Of a stretch of DNA of 64,000 nucleotides, positions 45,919 to 52,691 are shown piece after piece. A model generated the notes under the pieces. That model was not told the DNA's origin, did no database searches, and saw only the letters and a program-made list of their open reading frames with translations. A program made the translations under genes and the position numbers. The stretch's first letter is position 1. Each line of letters opens with the position of its first letter. The stretch comes from Blastocatellia bacterium. GTDB lineage: Bacteria > Acidobacteriota > Blastocatellia > HR10 > J050. Where the stretch lies: positions 94,966 to 158,965 of the forward strand of contig JALSQX010000020.1 in the NCBI GenBank assembly GCA_026985075.1, read 5' to 3'.

Positions 45919-45976
45919 GTAGCGCAAGTTGCCAACTTGCGCTACATTCTCCAGGCCTCCATAATTTCATCCCTTT
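45919..45976. repeat. REP-like palindromic repeat, copy B
   Basis: GTAGCGCAAGTTG and CAACTTGCGCTAC form a perfect 13-bp palindrome around one base (45919-45945). TTTCATCCCTTT follows at 45965-45976, the same distance as in copy A. It shares the AGCGCAAG core with the copies near 52.5 kb. Confidence 0.8.
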
Positions 45977-46000
45977 AGTGCAATGCCCCAACACTATGGA

Positions 46001-46056
46001 CGGCTCCCTCGATAGTGATGGTCTCCCCTCGGCGAAAATTTTCTTGACATGCCCAC
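46001..46056. repeat. Dispersed promoter-like block, copy 1
   Basis: This block closely matches 47055-47104 upstream of the multicopper oxidase (shared GATGGTCTC, CTC-GCGAAAATTT, CTTGAC-TGCCCAC). It contains TTGACA at 46044-46049 but no good -10. It directly follows the 3' break of the truncated PIN gene, so its arrival may have removed the end of that gene. Confidence 0.65.
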
Positions 46057-46060
46057 ACAA

Positions 46061-46213
46061 TTAGGAATTCATGCAGATGACCGTGTCTTGGCCCTCTAAC
46101 GCCTCCCACACCAAGGCCCTGGCCTCACGATGGATGCTTTGAAACTCCTCCTGTTTTGGCGCCGCGTAAGCGAACTCCCACAACTGAGCGTCAATGATCA
46201 CATACTCACTCAT
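46061..46213 (-). pseudogene. Truncated VapC/PIN-domain toxin
   Basis: An ATG at 46213 overlapping the antitoxin stop (ATGA) gives MSEYVIIDAQLWEFAYAAP and later EALEGQDTVICMNS before a TAA at 46061. The first acidic residue (Asp in IIDAQ) and the helix HREARALVWEAL match the start of the PIN domain, but the protein ends at residue 50 where a full PIN protein needs about 130. The remaining catalytic acids are lost. The break coincides with the start of a dispersed repeat block. It is paired with an intact antitoxin, so the toxin is dead while the antitoxin may persist. Confidence 0.65.
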
Positions 46214-46419
46214 TTGTCGTCCACAACGAGGGCGCTCACAAGCGATTCGATATCACACTGTACAGGCTTCCGAAGAGCCTCGATTAAGATGGCCTGTCTT
46301 TTCTTCTTATCAATTATGCCAGTGTAAGAGATTTCCAATATCTGGCCTGGCTTCAGATCTTCGATTTTTTCCAGAGGCTTAAAGACGCCGTCTTCATATA
46401 TGACCTTCACGGAACTCAT
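46210..46419 (-). CDS. DUF104/AF2212-like antitoxin
   Basis: The 69-residue protein begins MSSVKVIYEDGVFKPLEKI and continues LKPGQILEISYTG, the hallmark of the DUF104 (AF2212-like) antitoxin family, which pairs with PIN-domain (VapC) toxins. The C-terminal half (KKKRQAILIEALRKP) is charged and helical, probably the toxin-binding part. The ATG at 46419 is preceded by AGGGAAGAG. An autoregulated-looking promoter lies at 46441-46469 with an overlapping inverted repeat. Its toxin partner downstream is truncated. Confidence 0.85.
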   Translation of the reverse strand: MSSVKVIYEDGVFKPLEKIEDLKPGQILEISYTGIIDKKKRQAILIEALRKPVQCDIESLVSALVVDDK

Positions 46420-46440
46420 AGGTCTCTTCCCTTGGACAGA

Positions 46441-46472
46441 CGTATAATCGAAGAAACCTTGTACCACAAGGT
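46441..46472 (-). promoter_or_regulatory. Antitoxin promoter with overlapping operator-like inverted repeat
   Basis: On the minus strand TTGTGG (46464-46469) and TATACG (46441-46446) are separated by 17 bases. ACCTTGT/ACAAGGT (46456-46472, 7-bp arms, 3-base spacer) overlaps the -35, as expected for an autoregulated toxin-antitoxin promoter. Confidence 0.5.
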
Positions 46473-46927
46473 GATAAGGAAGCTCAACTCTCAGAGCCGA
46501 TGCGCTTGAGGGCGCGCCGGATAAGTGGTACCCCCCACATCTACTCAGAACCACTGGCATGCGGTTATAGCGGTGACATCCAGAAACACTGGACACGTAG
46601 CCGTGATGCAAAGCCATGGACTCACCCACATCATTTCTCCTAATATCTATTTTGACTTCATTACGGACATTATCCGCCTTGATCCGATCACGCTTTATCA
46701 GCAAGCTCATCAGCCAGCATTGTGACGAAAGGTTGTCCCCACTGATGCTCAAGCGCCACGATGAGCCCCGTGGCTCATTGGGAATAGATGGGAAAAAATT
46801 ATCCAAGGAGCAACGGAGTCTGGGAGAAGGAATCCGGCCCTCTACCACGATGGGCATCGGCGTAGAAAGCCCGCCTCTATTGAGAATCCACCCGCCAACG
46901 CCTCACAAGGGGCGCTGGATCCTGTGG
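46473..46927. other. Gene-poor AT-richer stretch
   Basis: About 455 bases without a supportable gene or promoter. Base composition is lower in GC than the flanks, which fits decayed mobile or toxin-antitoxin DNA. No terminal inverted repeats or transposase motif could be made out. Confidence 0.35.
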
Positions 46928-46965
46928 GATGCTCCGGAGAGCACTTGATATGGAGTCATCGCCAC
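46928..46965. repeat. 38-bp perfect direct repeat, copy 1
   Basis: Identical to 47000-47037, 72 bases away. The first dozen bases include the GC-rich core GCTCCGGAGAGC, itself a 12-base palindrome. Confidence 0.88.
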
Positions 46966-46999
46966 ACCAACCCATCCATCAGGCGCTCATCCGGGCATT

Positions 47000-47037
47000 G
47001 ATGCTCCGGAGAGCACTTGATATGGAGTCATCGCCAC
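47000..47037. repeat. 38-bp perfect direct repeat, copy 2
   Basis: Identical to 46928-46965. It lies about 55 bases upstream of the -35 of the multicopper-oxidase promoter, so it may carry a regulator site. Confidence 0.88.
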
Positions 47038-47090
47038 TCCCCCGACACGCTGCCCTCCAATGGCGATGGTCTCGCCTCAGCGAAAATTTC

Positions 47091-47119
47091 TTGACTCGCC
47101 CACGGAAAATGAGTATAGT
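47091..47119 (+). promoter_or_regulatory. Sigma70-type promoter of the multicopper oxidase
   Basis: TTGACT (47091-47096) and TATAGT (47114-47119) are separated by 17 bases. The predicted leader is about 185 bases, long enough for RNA-level control, but no known riboswitch was recognised. The promoter sits in block copy 2 of the dispersed repeat also found at 46001-46056. Confidence 0.65.
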
Positions 47120-47310
47120 CACTGCCGGTGTAAGGATTCTTACACAAGGTGGGTGGGTTGGAACGAGTGGTCGGGATGACTCGTTTCTCCCCTGAAGGCG
47201 CCCGGTGGGGGGAGAGAAATAAGAAATACATGATGGCCAATGAGTCCCTTCAAGGGGGAGACCATCTCTGGGACCTGCGGCGGCAGGAATGTTCGACATA
47301 GGAGCGGCGT

Positions 47311-50300
47311 ATGGCAAAGAAAAGAACGTGGAACCTCTTCATTTGGCAGCTCATGATGGGCCTGGCGATGCTCTCGCCGGCTTTGGCCCATGGTGGATCG
47401 CGCCTCTCGGGCGTCATCCGCGATGCTCATGGAGCGGCGCTCGCTGGCGTCGTCGTGGAGATCACGCAGACGTCGACCGGGGAGACGCGAACGGTTCGCA
47501 CCGATGAGCGCGGTCAGTTTGAAATAGGCGACCTTTCGCCAGGTGCCTATCAGATCACGGCTCATCGGCCCGGCGACCAACCGGCGATTCGGGAGAGCGT
47601 CATCCTATCGGCGGACGCTGCCGTCACCCTCGATTTGAAGCTGAGAGTCAGAGCGGAAGAGTCGCCCTCGCGCGGCACGAGCGAGGCTCGGACAAACGCC
47701 GCTCAGCCGAAGACCGACGCCTCCCAGCAAGAGCGCCTCCGCCGAGCGGCGGAATCCTGGATGCTGATGATGAATCAGATGTCCGGCATCACGGCCCAAC
47801 AATCTCCCGCTCTTCGAGCGATGGAGCGCAAGGGTATCACGCCCGCACGGATGCCCGAGATCAACATCCGAAACGATGATGGGAACGGGCACGCCGCTCA
47901 TCAGAGGAAGGACGGACGACCGGTGCGCATCTGGACGGAGAAGGAATACATTCAATGGTACAACCGCCTGGGCACGACGCCGCCGCCCAACGGCTACCAG
48001 CAGTATCTCCGCCGCATGGGTGTGCTCGACGATGAGGGAGACCATCATCCTTTCCCGCTGGATGAGGCCGATCACATGGCGGAGATGGCCGGCCACCTGA
48101 TGCCCGGCGCCGACATCAAGCGCGGCCGGGATTATAAAGCGCCCCCCGTGGAGATCACCGTCAGCCGCCTCGATCCCGCCGAGCGGGCGCGCCTCATGGA
48201 GGAAGCAGCCGCTTTCGGTCGCTCTCCGGTGAAGGTCTACAACGTGGTCGCCATTCGCAAGGATATCGTCTATACCCGGTTCGGCGATCACGATCCCGAA
48301 GGCATGCTCTATGTTCTGGAGGAAGACAAGCAACGCGTACTGGCCTGCGAAGGATTCGAGTGCGGTCATGATCCGCTCTTCTTTGGCTCTCGCCGCGATC
48401 CGGAAGTTCTCTCGCCGCAGCCGCTGGTCATCCGGGCCAATGTGGGAGACACGGTGATCATCAACTTCACCAACGAACTCGGCGATATGCCCGCTTCCAT
48501 TCACATCCATAAGGCGTTATACAACGCCGATGATTCCGCCGGCTCGGTCGCCGGATATAATGATCCCAGCATCGCCCAACCGGGCGAAACGCTCACCTAT
48601 CGCTGGGAGATTCCCGACGAGGAGCGCGCCGAGGGAATCTATTACTTCTACAGTCACGTCGATCCCCGCTATCAGGTTCCCCATGGGCTGTTCGGCGCGC
48701 TCATTGTAGAGCCCAAGGGAAGCTTCTATCTGGATACCGAGACGGGAGAGCCGCTCAAGGCCGGCTGGGGCGCGGTCATCGTCAATGACGATCCCTCGAT
48801 TCGGGCGTTTCGCGAATACGTCATCTTCTTCCAGGATCGCATTCAGTTGGAGAACATCTTCGGAGAGCGATTGAAAGATTTCTGGACCGGCGTTCCCGAT
48901 CCCGGCGGCAAGGGCATCAGCTATCGCACGGCGCCGTTCTTCAACATGATGAATCTGTTTCTGGACGAATCGATGGCCTATTCGGCTTACACGTTCGGGG
49001 ATTCGTCCACGCCTCACCCGCGATGGTACGTCGGCGATCCCATGCGGTTGCGAGTCATTCATGGAGGATCGGGCGAGCATCACGTCTTTCACAATCACGC
49101 TCACCGCTGGCGGGTGAATCCCAGAGAAGATCCCGATAACACGACCGATCCATCCAAGGCGGGCGAGCACGACATGATCTTCCCTCGCTCGACGCGCATC
49201 GATTCCCAGACGATGGGGCCGGGCGAGGTGTTCGACGTGGAGATGGAAGGCGGTGCCGGAGGCACACAGCGCACGGTCGGGGACGTGCTCTATCACTGTC
49301 ATATCATCGAGCACGTGGTGGAAGGCATGTGGAGCTATCATCGCATCTACAACACGCTGCAACCGGATCTGTTCCCGCTGCCCGATCGCGAGCCGCCACC
49401 TGTGGCCGTCAACTCGGTGGAGCTGGTCAAACTCGCCGATGAGGGTCGGCCGGCCATCCCCGTCTCCGGCCCATTCGCCGGTCAACCGATCACGCGAGAG
49501 AACATTCGCCAGTGGTTGGCCTGGCTGCTGCCCCCGCCGGGCGTTCCCGAGGAGGAACTGATCATCGATCCCGAGCATGGCAATCGCACCCAGAACAAGG
49601 CGAACAAGTGGGATTGGATCATCCAGGAGACGCCCGAAGGGCCTCTGGCGTTGGGCGAACCGTACGATTGGTTCTTCGGTCCCGGCTGGCCCGCCCCCGG
49701 CGAAGGCGTCGGCGCCGGACCGGTCGGCGAGCGCCCCCCGCTCCTGTTCAATCCCATCGATGGACGATTGGCCTGGCCGCACTTGCTGCCCCATCTGGGT
49801 CGCCGCCCGCCTTTTGCTCCCATTCGCAACGGTGATCCCGACACGCAAGGCACGGCCTATTTGGGCCTGACGCTGAAGAAGGACAGTCCCTATGCCCCAT
49901 CGGGACACGAGTATGGAAGCGGACTCCTCCCCGAGGGTGCTGGTGTACGCCATTACGATGTGACGGCCATCACGCTCCCGATCAAATACAATGATTATGG
50001 CGACGAAGATCCTCAGGGCATGATTTTCGCGCTCTCGGATGACGTGGACGATATTCGCGCCGGGCGCAAGCCCGCCGAGCCGCTCGTCCTCCGATGCAAC
50101 GTCGGTGAAGGCGTTCAGATCACGCTGCGCAGCGCCCTGGAAGACACCGCCGAGGTCGATTATCACTCCAAGGTGGGCATGCATATCCATCTGGTCCAAT
50201 ATGACGTGCAGTCGTCCGATGGCGCCGTCGCCGGATTGAACTATGAAACGTCGGTGCGCCCTTCCATCGATGCCCACGGCAATCCCATCATGGGTCGCAA

Positions 50301-52365
50301 AGCCTGTGGCGTGTGGGATCCCAGGGATTGCGGACCGCTCGACCGGAGCGATGAAGTCGTCCACACCACCTGGTTCGCCGATGTGGAGCTGGGCACCGTC
50401 TACTGGCACGATCACAGCAAGCTGATCGTCTCTCTGCCCCACGGATTATTCGCCGCCCTCATCGTCGAACCTCGGGGCTCGCAATATCGCGATCGGGAGA
50501 CGGGCGAGCCCAAGTACGTCAAAGACGAGCGCGGACACTTCACCCGGACCAACGGTCGAACGGGAACGCAGATGGCCGACATCATCGTTCCCGACACGGT
50601 CCGCGATCCACGAACGGGTTTGAAACGCGCCGACTTCCGCGAGTTCTTCTTCGGGTTCACCGACGCGACGCGGCTCATGGGCAGTCCACCTCTCTCGTTC
50701 AGCGCACTGAGTCACGGCGAGAGTCGCAAGAATCCGGAGAAGGGATTCACCAGCATCAATTTCCGGCTGGAACCGTTCGAGCGGCGGCTGAAGAACAATC
50801 CCGATCCCTCGCTGGTCTACAGCAGCTTCATTCACGGCGATCCGGCCACGCCGCTGTTCAAGGCCTACGTGGGCGATCCGGTGGCCATTCGCACCGAATC
50901 GGGGGGGACCAGCTCCATCCACGTTCTCGGTCTGCACGGACACCGCTGGCTGTTCCAGCGAGGCGATCCGGAAACGTCGCCTCTGCGCGATTTCGCCGTG
51001 GTCGGTCAATCCGAAGGCTACACCTTCGAACTGGCACCACCGGCCGGCGGATTGGCCCAGGCGGCCGGCGATTATCTCTACTACGACGGCGATATGGACC
51101 ATCGGAGCGAAGGCGCGTGGGGAATCTTCCGCGTGCATGACACGCTGCAACCGGATCTCCAACCACTTCCCGATCGCCCGCCGCCGCCCGTGGGACTGGG
51201 ATTCCCACAGAATATGCAGCAGCGAGCGCTCACCCCGGAAGGCCGACCGCCGCGCGCCCTCGATCCCGGCCACCCTGCGCCGCCCGACGCCCCGGTGCGA
51301 CACTACGATGTCGTGGCCATCAACATGGCCATTCCTTACGACGCTCAAGGGACGACGGATCCCGATGGCAAGATGTTCGTCCTGGCCGAGGACGTGGAGG
51401 CCGTCAAAACCGGCCGGAAGCCGACCGAGCCGCTCGTCATTCGCGCCAACGCCGGTGAAGTGATCGAAGTGACGTTGACCAATCAACTGAGCGAAGGGCG
51501 CGTCGGCCTGCATCCCAGCTTGCTCCAGTACGATGTGCAGGGTTCGGATGGCGCCACCGTCGGCTGGAATTTCGACCAGACGGTAGGGCCTGGCGAGAGC
51601 ATCACCTATCGCTGGTACGCGGATCGGGAACTGGGCACCGTGTATCTCTACAACCCCGCCAGCCTGGATGACACCCGGCACGGGTTGTTCGGCGCGCTCA
51701 TCATCGAGCCGGCCGGCTCCCGATGGCTCGATCCAGTGACCGGCGACCCCTTGGCCTCTGGGTGGCGAGCCGACGTCTATCCCGGCGATGGTTCAGAGCC
51801 CTATCGCGAGTTCGTCATCTTCTTCCACGATGGGGTGGATCAAATCCGATATCGCGTGGCGGTGAACTATCGCACGGCCCGGCGGCTGGGAGCCAACGAA
51901 GTGCTCATCGGCAATCCCGGCAACGTGGTTCGCGATCCGCGGGAAGACACGGTGCACAGCTCGGTGATCTGGGGCGATCCGGTCACGCCGCTCATGGAGG
52001 CCTATGCCGGCGACCGCGTCGTCATCCGTCAGCTTCAGCCGGCTTACGAAGATCATCACGTGTTCGTGTTGCATGGTCATCGATGGCATCTGGAGCGCGG
52101 TGACCCCAAGAGTCAAGTGCTCGGGGCCATCACCGACAGCGTGGGGACGGCGTACGATATCGAGCTCATCGATGGAGCCCAGCCCGGCGATCACCTCTAT
52201 CATTGCCAGATCATGGATCACAAGAAGATGGGGATGTGGGGGCTGTTCCGCGTGTACGATTCACCGCAACCTCATCTTCGCCCGCTCCTTCGATCTGATG
52301 GGGCGCGCTCGGCGGCTGGGCACCGAGCCGCGTCCACATCGACGGCTGGAGGAAGTGCTCGGTAG
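47311..52365 (+). CDS. Giant three-module multicopper oxidase-like protein with carboxypeptidase-regulatory N-terminus
   Basis: The 1,684-residue exported protein has a signal peptide (LFIWQLMMGLAMLSPALAHG), then a carboxypeptidase-regulatory domain (about 28-110) and a linker. Three tandem modules of about 400-450 residues follow, each probably two cupredoxin domains. Module 1 has HIH (398-400), HNHAH (594-598) and HCHIIEH...M (662-672, a full type 1 site). Module 2 has HIH (958-960), WHDH (1032-1035) and HGHRW, but the HCH place reads YYDGDMDH. Module 3 has HGHRW and HCQIMDHKKMGM (1631-1642). The layout recalls ceruloplasmin and large bacterial manganese oxidases of the MnxG/MofA type. The SD AGGAG precedes the ATG. 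Secreted metal oxidation (copper, manganese or iron) is likely; the exact metal is not inferable. Confidence 0.85.
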   Translation: MAKKRTWNLFIWQLMMGLAMLSPALAHGGSRLSGVIRDAHGAALAGVVVEITQTSTGETRTVRTDERGQFEIGDLSPGAYQITAHRPGDQPAIRESVILSADAAVTLDLKLRVRAEESPSRGTSEARTNAAQPKTDASQQERLRRAAESWMLMMNQMSGITAQQSPALRAMERKGITPARMPEINIRNDDGNGHAAHQRKDGRPVRIWTEKEYIQWYNRLGTTPPPNGYQQYLRRMGVLDDEGDHHPFPLDEADHMAEMAGHLMPGADIKRGRDYKAPPVEITVSRLDPAERARLMEEAAAFGRSPVKVYNVVAIRKDIVYTRFGDHDPEGMLYVLEEDKQRVLACEGFECGHDPLFFGSRRDPEVLSPQPLVIRANVGDTVIINFTNELGDMPASIHIHKALYNADDSAGSVAGYNDPSIAQPGETLTYRWEIPDEERAEGIYYFYSHVDPRYQVPHGLFGALIVEPKGSFYLDTETGEPLKAGWGAVIVNDDPSIRAFREYVIFFQDRIQLENIFGERLKDFWTGVPDPGGKGISYRTAPFFNMMNLFLDESMAYSAYTFGDSSTPHPRWYVGDPMRLRVIHGGSGEHHVFHNHAHRWRVNPREDPDNTTDPSKAGEHDMIFPRSTRIDSQTMGPGEVFDVEMEGGAGGTQRTVGDVLYHCHIIEHVVEGMWSYHRIYNTLQPDLFPLPDREPPPVAVNSVELVKLADEGRPAIPVSGPFAGQPITRENIRQWLAWLLPPPGVPEEELIIDPEHGNRTQNKANKWDWIIQETPEGPLALGEPYDWFFGPGWPAPGEGVGAGPVGERPPLLFNPIDGRLAWPHLLPHLGRRPPFAPIRNGDPDTQGTAYLGLTLKKDSPYAPSGHEYGSGLLPEGAGVRHYDVTAITLPIKYNDYGDEDPQGMIFALSDDVDDIRAGRKPAEPLVLRCNVGEGVQITLRSALEDTAEVDYHSKVGMHIHLVQYDVQSSDGAVAGLNYETSVRPSIDAHGNPIMGRKACGVWDPRDCGPLDRSDEVVHTTWFADVELGTVYWHDHSKLIVSLPHGLFAALIVEPRGSQYRDRETGEPKYVKDERGHFTRTNGRTGTQMADIIVPDTVRDPRTGLKRADFREFFFGFTDATRLMGSPPLSFSALSHGESRKNPEKGFTSINFRLEPFERRLKNNPDPSLVYSSFIHGDPATPLFKAYVGDPVAIRTESGGTSSIHVLGLHGHRWLFQRGDPETSPLRDFAVVGQSEGYTFELAPPAGGLAQAAGDYLYYDGDMDHRSEGAWGIFRVHDTLQPDLQPLPDRPPPPVGLGFPQNMQQRALTPEGRPPRALDPGHPAPPDAPVRHYDVVAINMAIPYDAQGTTDPDGKMFVLAEDVEAVKTGRKPTEPLVIRANAGEVIEVTLTNQLSEGRVGLHPSLLQYDVQGSDGATVGWNFDQTVGPGESITYRWYADRELGTVYLYNPASLDDTRHGLFGALIIEPAGSRWLDPVTGDPLASGWRADVYPGDGSEPYREFVIFFHDGVDQIRYRVAVNYRTARRLGANEVLIGNPGNVVRDPREDTVHSSVIWGDPVTPLMEAYAGDRVVIRQLQPAYEDHHVFVLHGHRWHLERGDPKSQVLGAITDSVGTAYDIELIDGAQPGDHLYHCQIMDHKKMGMWGLFRVYDSPQPHLRPLLRSDGARSAAGHRAASTSTAGGSAR

Positions 52366-52396
52366 GGCGCGCCGCCATCCACAGAGGCGATTCGGC

Positions 52397-52445
52397 GTTG
52401 GGCGGGGGCGTGATTGACCGATCGAGTGGACGCCCCCGCCCCAAC
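52397..52445 (+). terminator. Terminator-like hairpin after the oxidase
   Basis: GTTGGGCGGGGGCG (52397-52410) pairs with CGCCCCCGCCCCAAC (52431-52445, one bulged base) across a 20-base loop, 31 bases after the stop. It lacks a T-tract, so termination is uncertain. Confidence 0.4.
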
Positions 52446-52464
52446 ATTCCATCGAGAACGAAGC

Positions 52465-52487
52465 AGCGCAAGATGGCATCTTGCGCT
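52465..52487. repeat. REP-like palindromic repeat, copy C
   Basis: AGCGCAAGATG and CATCTTGCGCT form an 11-bp palindrome around one base. It matches the cores of copies A and B. A degenerate half-copy (CGCAAGTTG...) lies at about 52548-52566. Confidence 0.75.
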
Positions 52488-52618
52488 CCATTCTCATGGG
52501 AATCGCTCATGTGCGACAGCACGCCACGAAGAATGGAAATGTCGTCACGCAAGTTGCCGACTTACACCACATCCCACGCGGTCATGGGAGTCGGCCATGG
52601 CGTTGGAGCACTACACCG

Positions 52619-52671
52619 AAGGGATGAAAATAGGCGCTGAAGAAATGGAGCGCAAGTTTGCCAACTTGCGC
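52619..52671. repeat. REP-like palindromic repeat, copy E
   Basis: AAGGGATGAAA (52619-52629) is followed, at about the same distance as in copies A and B, by GCGCAAGTT/AACTTGCGC (52650-52671, 4-base loop). The copy ends only about 20 bases before the next start codon, so it lies in that gene's leader. Confidence 0.75.
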
Positions 52672-52691
52672 CGCTTATTAAGGAGGGGATT

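Noticed and set aside
46420..46857. Longer N-terminal extension of the DUF104 antitoxin frame
   Set aside because: The family starts at MSSVKVIYEDG and a promoter with operator lies inside the extension.
48517..50442. 641-codon open frame antisense to the multicopper oxidase
   Set aside because: Long antisense frames are expected in GC-rich coding DNA; it has no ribosome-binding site, no recognisable domain and lies entirely over a well-supported gene with copper motifs.
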